From: Camellia lanceoleosa
Lineage: Eukaryota; Streptophyta; Magnoliopsida; Ericales; Theaceae
Reading direction: 5' to 3'
NCBI GenBank assembly: GCA_025200525.1
Contig: CM045758.1
Location: forward strand, 59,553,649 to 59,617,648
DNA: 64,000 bases
The translations under genes and the position numbers were made by a program. The notes under the pieces are model-generated. The model was given only the letters and a program-made list of their open reading frames with translations, did not search any database and was not told where the DNA came from. Positions 35,991-46,801 of this stretch are shown in pieces (the stretch's first letter is position 1; the number at the start of each line of letters is the position of its first letter).

Positions 35991-38869
35991 CTAGCACTCA
36001 CTGCAACGAGCGGTCAAACGCCTATCTGATATGTCCATCTCATTCAGAATACGAGACATAGATGTACGACCCCGTTTTACTTCTCGCAGACGCAGTACAT
36101 TAGACATTAAGGTCCACTGCGGATCAGCCCAATAATCTTGATGCGGTATTGGATTGAATTTAGTTTCCGAAACCCTCATGTATACAGGAAGCTTATATAC
36201 TAGATCAACATATTCGAATGGATTGTCCCCGCATTCAGACATTACAGCGAGCATATGAGAACATGGATAGTGTCGTATCTCATATTTCCTACAACTGCAC
36301 GTGGGTTGATTCATCCGCACAATTTGTGTTGATTCATCCGCACAATTTGTGTATTGTGACCTCGTCCATGGCGAAAAGATGTTTGCACCTCAAATACGCG
36401 GTGTGGCCTAATAGAAAATTGTAATAAAAACTAATCAAGTTCATGTTTTTAGGTGTACTTAAGTTGACAACATAATAACAACAATTTAGTTTATATTACA
36501 AACTAACCTGTCATATGAGATCAACCTGAAAGTATTTGCCCTTGCGATGTTATCCTCAATAGTTTTTTGCATCTCTCTAGGGTATTGGAACTCATTTCGT
36601 ACATCTATTTCAGCTTGGGCTCCCATTTCGTCAAAATATTTTACGAGCCGCCGAAATGTGAATTCAACCATAGCTGAGATAGGTAAGTTCCTTGCACCTT
36701 TCAAGACGCTATTGAAGCACTCTGCATCATTGCTGGTCAATACCCCCCACCGATGTCCACCGTCATACGAAAGGGCCCACTCCTCAGGATTCATCTTGTA
36801 AACCCAATTGATGGCTTCTTGGTCAATAGCCTGTATTTGTTGTAAGTAACCATTACACTTCCGTCGTTGATGAGCACTCCCTACTTTCCATAGAAGTTGT
36901 TTCAGCTCCTTATTTTTGAACTTAGTGTTAAAATTACTACAAACATGACGAAGGCAGTGCCGATGATATCCAACAAATTGGAGCGAGGGATTTAGCCAAT
37001 GCCGCCTCACAGCAGCTAAAATACTCTCAGCTCGATAAGATATCAAAGTCACTCCCTGTCGGTCCATGACAATATGTTCCTTGATATTTAAAATGAAGAA
37101 CGACCAAGACTCCAAACTCTCCCTGTCGACAACAGCGAATACAAGCGGTAATATTTTCCCATTGGCAGTGACAATTGTTGCTACAAGCAACACACCAGTG
37201 TATTTCCCGTATAAGAATGTACCATCAATGGTTATAACAGGCCTACAATGTCTGAATCCATCGATGACGGGTTTGAAAGACTAGAAAACAAAGTGGAATA
37301 CGGGCATAATGGTTGTATTTCCGGTATATCTATGCTTCCATTGCACGATGGTGCCAGGATTAGATGTTTGTAATGCATACATGAATTTAGGTAACATCTT
37401 ATATGATTCATCCCAATCCCCGAATACCATTTTAATTGCCTTTGCCCTTGCATGCCACGCCTTCTTGTATGATATACTATAGTTCATGGTCTTTTTTATA
37501 TCTTCGATGACATTCTTAATGGGCATATTAGGTTCATTCTGCATACGACAATACCTATGAGTCAGATTATTATTGTGTGAACACTTTAAACAAACAAATA
37601 TGTATATAAATGTAAAAATTTATTTTTTATACTCACCGCAACTTGTCCCAAAAGATGAGAAGCAATGTAACTGGAGCTAATATTTGTGTGGTCCCTGTTC
37701 ATTCGTGGGTATAAACAATGGTGAGGACCCCAGTACTGCTTTATTTCAAAAAGACCATGTATCCTACTAAGAGATGCACGCAACCACCATCTACAATCGT
37801 GCTTGCAAGCACACACCCAAACGTCTTGCTTGGAGGTTACGACTTTATACTCTCGATTATTTGTTGCATGGTACAATTTCACAGCATGTACGAGTTGCTT
37901 CTTATCAACGAAAACCATCCCTTTGTCCAACTCTGGGTTTTCAGCATTCCAGATTCGGTTACGGGGAACAACATTGCGGTTACTAATGTCAAAATCACCA
38001 CCCGTGTGAATGTTGTCATAGAAAGGGATTTCAGGTCTAGGTGGAATGGGGGCATCCTGAATATCAACAGGAGCGTCGGCATCATCTTCTTCATCATCAT
38101 CATCGTCTGATCCGTCCAATAAATTTTCTTCATCACACATTTCATCCTCATCATTGTCTAGGGCGACATCAGGACCGTACATGTCACTGTCAGGAAACTG
38201 CATAGAATTAACCGTTTCAGCCATATTACCAGCAACTTCAACTGGAGTGGTATGATGGCTGTAGGTGGGCACATCTTCGGTGTCATTGTGAAATTCAGTC
38301 TCGTATCCACCACGTGAACTTGATTCTCCACCATGGCCATGAAATGGCTGTTGTGTGTAGCCAGCTGCGTAACATTCATTTGATTCATACATAGGAGATT
38401 GAAACGCTATCGTGTCAATCCCATGCGTCAGCAAGTTAGTGAACGGATGAGGATCCATCTGTGTTATATTCGGAAGATTGTGTACAACCTCTTTCTCAAT
38501 GTACACTTTCAAACAATTTGGTGGTTGGAAACTTCCACCGATACTTAATACGGTGTTCAACGCCTCATCGTCATTTATCGGTAATATTTTGTATTTGCTG
38601 GTTGCTTGCCACTGGCGATAAGGATATCTACATTTGAAGATTAATCGGACTGCTTCCCCGTAACTTGCCACCTTGTGCATAAACATCTACTCCAAATTGA
38701 CAAGCGTGGTGCCAAGTTGCACCCCATATATCCCTTTCGGCTCAGCATCATATGACACACCTTCATCAGGATCCCGAATTATATTTCCCCCCAGTAGAAG
38801 ATAATTGGAATAGTTGCCATATACTTGCTTCAATGAAACAATAAACATTAAAATATCAACAATATACAT
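35991..38869 (-). pseudogene. MURA-type MULE transposase, disrupted
   Basis: Pieces in transcript order: 38869-37637, 37538-36508, about 36400-35991. The N-terminal part has a YLLLGG-NIIRD segment and a PB1-like region (FKCRYPYRQW). An acidic stretch (DDDDDEEDD) precedes a WRKY/GCM1-like zinc finger of the Mutator DNA-binding type (CACKHDCRWW to HHC). The catalytic core has ITIDGTFLYGKY (first Asp) and a TSNDAECFNSVL segment. The C-terminal SWIM finger is CSCRKYEIRHYPCSH. Defects: TAG at 38687-38689; TAG at 37281-37283 where a Trp is usual; LISYRAE, where this family normally has Asp, so Tyr replaces the probable second catalytic residue; and a 23-bp tandem duplication (36306-36351) that shifts frame before the SWIM finger. 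A MULE transposase would cut and paste the element at its TIRs; this copy cannot. Confidence 0.92.
36306..36351. repeat. 23-bp perfect tandem duplication in the transposase
   Basis: TTGATTCATCCGCACAATTT plus GTG occurs twice back to back (36306-36328 and 36329-36351). The length is not a multiple of 3, so it frameshifts the region just before the SWIM zinc finger. Confidence 0.95.
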
Positions 38870-38889
38870 ATATCGAATTCTAATTATAA

Positions 38890-39560
38890 AATAAACATTA
38901 AAAGAAGAACAATAAATTTTCCAGAAGTCACATTTATATCATAACTGGCATTTTCCTATCAAAATCAACCCTCTCATTTTTTGTCAATTTATATTTTCCG
39001 GGGTTGAAGGAACTATAGAGGTGAAACATTAATTCAATTTATATTTTGTCAGCTGTATATTTGTGTCTCAATGTGATTATTACTATTTATTTTCTCATTT
39101 TTCTCACTTATTTTTATTCGTATAAAACAACAGCTGAGATTTCATCTGTACGTGGAGTTTTGTAGATAATTAAATATTTCTAAGGTTGAGTTGAAAGAAC
39201 GCGATTGATTTGGACAATATAAAATAGAGGTTGCAAACATTGTTATTAATTTTTTAAAAATGGTGATCCAATTCTTCAGATTTATGGACAATATAAGTTA
39301 ATTTGATTTGCTCAAACTTGTGCCATTAAGGACCTTAATGACAAAGTTATTTCTATGTGAACTAGTAACCCTCGTCTACTTTGTAGAGGTCATAGAGAGA
39401 ATTAAAACAAAAAGCTCATTTAGGATCGTTCTGAAAAGTAAGAAAAAAAATTTAATTTATTAACTCCTTTTTTTTCTTAAACATATAAAAACAAAAAAAA
39501 TTATTAGAGAGATAATTTATAATGGCCAAAAATTAGAGAGAATTAAATTGAAGTTGGTGG
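38890..39560. other. MULE spacer, no gene seen
   Basis: AT-rich DNA between the transposase 5' end and the 460-bp array. It may include 5' untranslated or intronic sequence of the transposase transcript. Confidence 0.4.
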
Positions 39561-39565
39561 TTAAA

Positions 39566-41404
39566 TATATGGACTAAATTTTGGATAGTTATCCATGTGA
39601 AGCTATGGGGCCATCCGTACCAATTATTTGGTATTACGAAACGCAGGCTTACCCATCAAAGTGCGATTTTTTTTTTTTTTCCCTTCTTACCTACGAATTT
39701 GCTATGGATTATTAATTAAAATAGTTTAAGACTCTTTTCATGCATATACTATAACTAGTCTAATAATGACTTCTAATTATATAAATAAAATTAAAAATTA
39801 TTAAAACATAATGTTTAGATTTTCCTTTTCAATGGTGGTGGACAGTCACAAAGCGGAAGTGGCGATAAGTCACTTCGTTCAATACCCATTTCAAAAACTT
39901 TTTCAGATTTTCTTCAGTTGTCTGAGGAAATTTTAATTTGTACTATAATGCTATTATATGTATTACAAATTCAGCTCATTAAATTTTTTAATCATATTCT
40001 AGGTCCCTATCCCCAAATATAGTGAAATATGGACTAAATTTTGGATAGTTATCCATGTGAATCTATGGGGCCATTCGTACCAATTATTTGGTATTACGAA
40101 ACGCAGGCTTACCCATCAAAGTGCGATTTTTTTTTTTCCTTCTTACCTACGAAATTGCTATGGACTATTAATTAAAATTATTTAAGACTCTTTTCATGCA
40201 TATACTATAACTAGTCTAATAATGACTTCTAATTATATAAATAAAATTAAAAATTATTAAAACATAATGTTTAGATTTTCCTTTTCAATGGTTGTGGACA
40301 GTCACAAAGTGGAAGTGGCGATAAGTCACTTCGTTTAATACCCATTTCAAAAACTTTTTCAGATTTTCTTAAGTTGTCTGAGGAAATTTAAATTTGTACT
40401 ATAATGCTATTATATGTATTACAAATTCAGCTCATTAAATTTTTTAATCATATTCCGGGTCCCTGTCCCCAAATATAGTGAAATATGGACTAAATTTTGA
40501 ATAATTATCCATGAGTCATCGATGGGGCCATCCGTACCAATTATTTGGTATTACGAAATGCAGGCTTACCTATGAAAGTGCGATTTTTTTTTTCTTTTCT
40601 TTCTTATCTACGAAATTGCTATGGACTATTAATTAAAATAGTTTAAGACTCTTTTCATGCATATACTATAACTAGTCTAATAATGACTTCTAATTATCTG
40701 AATTGAAAATTAAAAATTATTAAAACATAATGTTTAGATTTTCCTTTTCAATGGTAGTGGACAGTCACAAAGCGGAAGTGGCGATAAGTCACTTCGTTCA
40801 ATACCCATTTCAAAAACTTTTTCAGATTTTCTTAAGTTGTCTGAGGAAATTTAAATTTGTACTATAATGCTATTATATGTATTACAAATTCAGTTCATTA
40901 AATTTTTTAATCATATTCTGGGTCCCTGTCCCCAAATATAGTGAAATATGGACTAAATTTTGGATAATTATCTATGAGTCATCTATGGGGCCATCCGTAC
41001 CAATTATTTGGTATTACGAAACGCAGGCTTACCCATGAAAGTGCGATTTTTTTTTTCTTTTCTTTCTTACCTACGAAATTGCTATGGACTATTAATTAAA
41101 ATAGTTTAAGACTCTTTTCATGCATATACTATAACTAGTCTAATAATGACTTCTAATTATCTGAATTGAAAATTAAAAATTATTAAAACATAATGTTTAG
41201 ATTTTCCTTTTCAATTGTAGTGGACAGTCACAAAGCGGAAATGGCGATAAGTCACTTCGTTCAATACCCATTTCAAAAACTTTTTCAAATTTTCGTAAGT
41301 TTTCTGAGGAAATTTTAATTTGTACTATAATTCTATTATATGTATTACAAATTCAGCTCATTAAATTTTTTAATCATATTCTAGGTGCTGACCCCAAATA
41401 TAGT
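39566..41404. repeat. Tandem array, about 460-bp unit, 4 copies (in MULE)
   Basis: Copies start with ATATGGACTAAATTTTG or close variants at about 39566, 40027, 40483 and 40945, each 456-462 bp long and highly similar. Units carry GGGGCCATCCGTACCAATTA, ATGCATATACTATAACTAG and GTGGCGATAAGTCACTTCG. They hold no open frame. High similarity suggests recent amplification or homogenisation relative to the decayed transposase. Confidence 0.93.
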
Positions 41405-42890
41405 GAAATAAACCAAACGAAATTAAACCAAAATTTTTTTTATTTAAATAAAATAGAGTGAAAATTAGACAACATTATATTTTCATTTATTATTTTGAAG
41501 TCAATAAAAATATTTAATTTGAATAAAATAGAGTCAAAATTAAATATTTGAGAGAACATGATCTTTTCATTTATTATTTTGAAGTAAATACAAATATTTT
41601 TTTTAATAAAATACATTCAAAATTAAATATTTTTTTTAAATAATTACATTTAGTAGAAATTAGACATTTTGATTCAAAAAATATAGACATTAACAATTTC
41701 TGAAGCATAATTTGATTAAAAAAATATTGACATTTTGATTCACAAGCATAATTTTAAAATTTCAATTTCTGATTTCAAATTTCAAAATATAGACATTTCA
41801 TAATTCCAATTCAACAATTCTCAATTACATGAATTTCGTAATATGACATTAACAATTATGAATTATATGAATTTCACTTTTTTTAATTTTATTCTTAATT
41901 AAACAAAATTACTTTTCAAACCCAAATTTCAAACCCTAATTTCCTTTTAATTCCTCTTAACAAGCAAAAAAAAAAAAAAAAAAAAAAAAAACTCACAAGC
42001 ATAATTTCAAAATTCCAATTTTTGATTTCAAATTTCAAAATATAGACATTTCATAATTTCAATTCAACAATTCTCAATTACATGAATTTCATAATATGAC
42101 ATTAACAATTATCAATTATATGAATTTCGGATTTTTTAATCACAATTCTTAATTAAAGAAAATTACTTTTAAAACCCTAATTTCCTTTTAATTCCTCTTA
42201 ACAAGCAAAAAAAAAAAAAAAACAATTTCCAATTCAACAAATATAAGTTGGTTTATTCAAAATTCAAAATATAGACATTTTGATTCACAAGCATAATTTC
42301 AAAATTCAAAATATAAACATTTCATAATTGCAATTCTCAATTCTCAAATCTCAATTATATCAATTTCATAATATGACATTAACATATTTATGATTTATGA
42401 ATTTATGAATTTCATAATTCCAATTTTCAATTCTCAATTCTCATATTTATGATTTATTTAAAAAATTCAAAAAAATTTAAAAATTCCAAACCTGATTTAT
42501 GATTCAAAAGCATAAAGATTCACAAGCTTTAGCACCCTTAATAATGTGAACCCTAAAATGTCATCCTAAAAGGATGTGTGAACAATCGATCAACAATTAT
42601 CATTAGAACCCTAATTTCAAAACCACACTGATAAAGCATAAAAAATCCAAACCCAAATATTCAATTCACAAGCAACATTCAAAAATTCAAAAACATAAAA
42701 AATTCCACAAATTCAACGATTTCCAAACCCTGATTTCGGATTTCAAAAAATTCTAAACCCTAATTTCATAACCTCACTGATAAAATCCTAATTCACATAT
42801 AAAACCCTAACATTCACAGCAAATTAAAACACATTCACATTTTCACAAACACAAAAAATAAATTCATAAAATTAGGGTTAACTGTCATAC
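41405..42890. repeat. AT-rich region with local duplications (in MULE)
   Basis: Runs such as AGACATTTTGATTCA, CACAAGCATAATTT and CCCTAATTTCCTTTTAATTC recur two to three times (for example 41935, 42175), with poly(A) tracts at about 41968 and 42210. No coding potential. Confidence 0.6.
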
Positions 42891-43065
42891 CACGGAGAGA
42901 GAGAGAGAGAGAGCAGAGACGGAGAGTGAGAGCAGAGAGCAGAGGGAGAGCGAGAGCGACAGTGAGCCAAAGCAGAGCGAGATTGAGTGAGTCTGAGAGC
43001 AGAGGGAGATGGAGAGTGAGAGTGAGAGATGGAGAGTGAGAGATGGAGTTTGAGATAGATGGATC
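42891..43065 (-). promoter_or_regulatory. GA-rich transcribed leader region next to MULE right TIR
   Basis: The + strand is GAGAG/GAGTGAGA-rich, so the minus strand is CT-rich. It lies about 30-200 bases downstream of a minus-strand TATA box and upstream of the transposase, consistent with a pyrimidine-rich 5' leader (inference). Confidence 0.4.
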
Positions 43066-43124
43066 GAGGAAGAGACGAAAAAATAAGTGTAAAAAACGTG
43101 AATGCAAATGAGGGGGGGGCTTCG

Positions 43125-43132
43125 TATTTATA
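43125..43132 (-). promoter_or_regulatory. Candidate TATA box of the MULE transposase promoter
   Basis: The minus strand reads TATAAATA, just inside the right TIR and pointing toward the transposase. Terminal promoters are usual in MULEs. Confidence 0.5.
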
Positions 43133-43134
43133 AG

Positions 43135-43523
43135 ACCGTTAAAAACGCTAATTGAAAAAGCGTTTTCATTTAGTTACAGTAAAGTCGCTATTTGGAATAG
43201 CGTTTTCTTCATAAATGAAATGCACAGTAAAGTCGCTATTTGAAATAGCGTTTTCTTCACAAACCTTCACCCCAAATTAAGCGCTATTTGAAATAGCGTT
43301 TTATATCGGAAAAAAATTTGATGTAAGAAGCGCTATTCATAATAGCGTTTTCCTAATTAAATTCGCGATTTGGAATAACGATTTTACTGTACATCAAATT
43401 TTTGCCTCCTAACAGTAAAAGCGCGATTTGTAATAGCGCTTTAGCTTAGTTTGGGAATTCCATCAAAAGTAGGCCTAGTTTGGAAAATACCATGCAAAAT
43501 CGGCTCAGTTTGGGAAAAGCCTC
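43135..43523. repeat. MULE right TIR (about 390 bp)
   Basis: Inverted match to the left arm after removal of two insertions there. It contains about seven 17-nt dyads (for example CGCTATTTGAAATAGCG near 43230 and 43281) and ends at 43523 next to the TGGAAACGG duplication. Confidence 0.9.
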
Positions 43524-43719
43524 TGGAAACGGGGTTTGTTTTTTTATTTTATTTTATTCTATTTTACTTTATTTTATTTTATTTTTATTTTTTTATTTTT
43601 TTGACTTTTTTAAGTTATTTTAGCTTGGGTTAAAAAGTTTGGTTTGAGAATATTTTTTGATTTTTTGAATTTTTTGACTTTTTTTGTAAGAAAAGAGTGT
43701 AATGATTATGGGTTGGATG

Positions 43720-44060
43720 CAGGGACGGAATCAGGATTTCATTACTAGAGGGGCCAAAAGACAAATAATTTTTTGGTACTATATACATATGCTTGCATTT
43801 ATGTACAATATGATATATAAATTATGTATATACACAAAAAAATTCAAATACCACAGAAGTAATTTCTAATAGGATAAAGTTTTTTGGGTACAAAATAAAA
43901 AGAGAGCGCAAGATAAGAGAAAAATAAGATATATATTTTTTATATTGGGGGTCATTTTATGTACAAAATGAAATATATTTCAAAATACTATGACAAACCA
44001 TATTTTTCACAGAAACTGGGGGGCTATGGCCCCTATAGCCTTCTCCTAGTTCCGTCCCTA
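43720..44060. mobile_element. hAT-type MITE (341 bp)
   Basis: The left end CAGGGACGGAA and the right end TTCCGTCCCTA are inverted repeats with one mismatch. The 8-bp target duplication GTTGGATG is perfect (43712-43719 and 44061-44068). The interior is AT-rich and non-coding, apart from a GGCTATGGCCCCTATAGCC hairpin near the right end. Confidence 0.9.
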
Positions 44061-44070
44061 GTTGGATGTG

Positions 44071-44341
44071 ATGTTTTGTTTGTTGTGGCTAAAATAGCCT
44101 ATTTTGTCTTTTGTGGCTATTTTAGCCACAAACCATCTTGCCAAACGAATCTCGAAAAACTCTACAATCACATTTTTACTAATAGCAATGGTTGGTGGCC
44201 CGAAAATACGTGGCTCGAATGGCTCGAAACACCTAAAACGACGTTGTTTTGGGTGCAAAACGATGTCGTTTTGGGTGCAAAACGACGTCGTTTTGACATA
44301 CTCGAGCTATTTGAGCCACAGAATTTGTGACCACCAAACAT
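44071..44341. mobile_element. Foldback element with palindromic core
   Basis: The left part TGTGGCTAAAATAGCC and the complement of the right part TGTGGCTCAAATAGCT match, and TGTTTTG/TGTTTGG ends lie outside them. A further perfect 17-bp inverted repeat joins 44083-44099 with 44115-44131. The core at 44235-44294 holds three copies of a 22-bp unit, each with a 16-nt palindrome of the type AAAACGACGTCGTTTT. No target duplication could be fixed, so the class is open. Confidence 0.55.
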
Positions 44342-44344
44342 TTT

Positions 44345-45280
44345 TCTTTTACTAATTGATTTCAGTATAGTATTTGTTTTGAGTTTTTAAATTATAATTT
44401 TACATTTATTTTTAAAAAAAAAAATTCAGACAAAAAAATTTGACTAATTCGGTCATCCTCTCGGACGTCTAATCAGTTGACAGAAACAATGTTCGGTTTT
44501 TTTTTTACCTGTTATTTTTCTATTTTAAATAAAAAAAATTTCTAAATTTTTTTTAAATTTTTGATGACCTTTGAATAGGATTTTGAGTTATATATTTGGT
44601 TATGAGTTGTAAGTTTTGTAATTAAATATCATATGTCACATCATTTATTTCAAACTCAATTCAAAACTCCTTTCAAAACTCATAACTAAACAAATTTTTC
44701 ATATTTAAATTATAATTCTAAAACTCACAAACTCAAAATACAACTCTATTCTCAAATTATATTTAAAAAATTGTACCAAACGCTATCTTAGAATTTTCTT
44801 TTTCCTTTCATACAATTTTTATTTGGGATAGATCATGCTACACACACTTCTAAAGTCCGTAGGTATTATATAATTAAAGAAAAAGTTAATATAATTTGAT
44901 ATTTTGACTTATAATTAAAAAAATACTATAACTAAATAACACAAGGCATTATCAAATATTTCATAAGTTATAATTAAAGAAAAAAATTTATCATAATTAA
45001 AGAAAAAAAATGACACAATTTAAAAGTACATATAATAAAAAGTGTGTATAATAAAATTTTCCTTTTTATTTTTATTTCCACACAAGAAAATGAAATTGTA
45101 TTTGGGGATGAAATTTTTTTCATGCCCCACCTCTACGCATATTTTCGACCCTATAACAGAAAGTAAGGTAAGGACGGATTTTGCTCCTCTATCCCATTTG
45201 ATCTTGCCTTCATTCTGATTATGTTTATCAAATATATTTATCATAGACACTTAGTCCAAATATCCATTTTACAGACTTTT
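44345..45280. other. AT-rich intergenic DNA
   Basis: No gene. An imperfect inverted repeat around 44585-44775 (TTTGGTTATGAGTT against AACTCATAACTAAAC) suggests an old MITE, but no ends could be defined. Confidence 0.4.
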
Positions 45281-45284
45281 ATAC

Positions 45285-45442
45285 TGTGTTTGGTTGGAGG
45301 ATTTGGGGAGAGATTTGAAAAGGAAAAGAGAAAAGATGTGTGAAACTAGGTAAAATATAAACATGTTTTATTCACATTTGACCTACTTTTTCCATTTCTT
45401 TTTTCAAATCCTTTCTCAAATCGCCCAATCAAACACAACATT
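45285..45442. mobile_element. Small MITE (about 158 bp)
   Basis: The left end TGTGTTTGGTTGG and the right end CGCCCAATCAAACACAAC are inverted repeats, with inner matches (GGAGAGATTTGAAAAGG against TTTTCAAATCCTTTCTC). The flanks offer ATA/ATT, compatible with a 3-bp duplication but not decisive. Confidence 0.6.
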
Positions 45443-46030
45443 AAGGCTATAGATCCAAGCATTTTTTTTTTGGGTCTATAAGGACAATATATGCTTATCG
45501 AGCTGCGTTTTATTTGGGTCCTATAAGCCTAATATATGTCTATCAGTCCAAATTAGCATCTTGGATGGGTCTGTGAAATATTAGATGTCTATTTATTCAA
45601 ATGTTTAGGTCCATAGATTATGGAACAAAAAGTTAAAATAATTTGGACAAGTAAGAAAAAATACTAAGGCAGATAGATTTAATTTGGACAAATAAGCAAA
45701 ATAATACTAGGACGGATGTATTAAAATGAATTGGACAAATAAAAGTATAAAAATATTAACATATAGATTGAAAATAATTTGAATAGATAGGTTAAAAATA
45801 TTGTAAATAAGTTAAAATAATTTGAAAAAATAGATTCAAAAATTGAACACAGATAAAAATTTGGACTTCTTATGGAATTAAATTTGTTAAATACTTGTGC
45901 ATGAACTTTTGACCAGCAAATTCAAGAAATTGATCCTGATTTCCCTAACAGAACTACCATGTGTCTTCAATCACTTGTATGGTTGGGTTGTGGATTTATC
46001 AAGGATTGTTTCATTATTATATATAATATA
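45443..46030. other. AT-rich spacer before the gypsy element
   Basis: Short loose repeats of GGACAAATAAG with AATAATACTA occur between 45640 and 45800. No gene or element ends seen. Confidence 0.4.
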
Positions 46031-46732
46031 TGATAGGGTAATTTGTGTAAACAAATCGAGCCGAGCTAGTTCATTACCTTTGGAGGTTAGGTCACGTAGT
46101 GGGCTGAGGTAAGAACGAAGATAGCTCGGTTTGGAGCCGAACAGGTGCTAGGTCACATGTGTGGACCTAGCTATTTTGGTGTTACCCAAGCCTGAATCGA
46201 GCTACATGAAGCACGGTCAAACAGACCAAGGTACAAGTCAACTGGTCGAGAAGAAAGGTCGAGCAACCATAGCTCGGCAGCTCACTGTTCTCGTATTGCA
46301 AGCTGCACGATTCAATCAAGGACAAAACAGACTAAGGCAACCCATTTGCATGACAATAGCCGAACCAAGTGTTCACGCCATCTCACTTGGCTTGTAGTGA
46401 GGAGGGTGTTCCAGGGATAAGCATCATGCTTTAGAAATGTGATTCCTAGGAGGACTCTGCTAAGGAGAGTTAGAGTCCTACTAGGATTGTACCACGTAGA
46501 ATCTATAAAAGCTTATGATAGAACCTATTCCCAAGTATTGCAACACTTACTCTCGAATACATAAAGCTTTAGTGTCTTTAATCAACTTGCTCACTTAGGC
46601 ATCGGAGGGTTTCTGACACACACCTACCGGCTAGCTTACATTTGTGTTTTTAGGTGATAAGACTATGACGTTTGGAGGAGTGCAAATTTAATCAATGGGA
46701 TTATATACGAAGAATTATATCGTGCTCGTACA
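46031..46732 (+). repeat. 5' LTR of Tat gypsy element
   Basis: It probably starts TGATAGGG and ends CTCGTACA. A TATA box (CTATAAAAG) lies at about 46503-46511, in the expected place upstream of R. It is GC-richer than its surroundings and rich in CGAGC and GCTCGG words. The left border is uncertain because no partner LTR is available. Confidence 0.65.
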
Positions 46733-46752
46733 ATTAGCAGTGTCTGTGAGAA
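46733..46752 (+). promoter_or_regulatory. Primer binding site region of Tat gypsy
   Basis: AGCAGTGTCTGTGAGAAA corresponds to the common gypsy leader GGCGCCGTCTGTGGGAA, altered at several positions. Confidence 0.5.
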
Positions 46753-46801
46753 AGATACAAAGAACTTACCTCTTGATTAAGTTTTCCTTCAACTAGTTTC
46801 A

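Larger units (their letters stand above)
26908..43523. mobile_element. Large Mutator-like element (MULE), 16.6 kb, with nested insertions
   Basis: The 9-bp target duplication TGGAAACGG is perfect at 26899-26907 and 43524-43532. The element starts GAGGCTTTTTTCAAATTAA and ends with the complement of GAGGCTTTTCCCAAACTGAG. The TIR match continues inward for about 390 bp (right arm 43135-43523). On the left it is split by a Tourist-like MITE (26927-27155) and a Helitron (27209-28975); removing both aligns the arms. Inside, on the minus strand, are a MURA-type transposase pseudogene, a plant-mobile-domain-like fragment and two accessory ORFs, plus several tandem arrays. The arms have diverged and coding parts carry stops, so the element looks inactive. 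Confidence 0.92.

Noticed and set aside
37718..38110. 130-aa + strand frame opposite the transposase
   Set aside because: Antisense shadow of the transposase exon.
44585..44775. MITE from an inverted repeat
   Set aside because: The arms are imperfect and neither ends nor a target duplication could be located, so it is mentioned only as spacer content.
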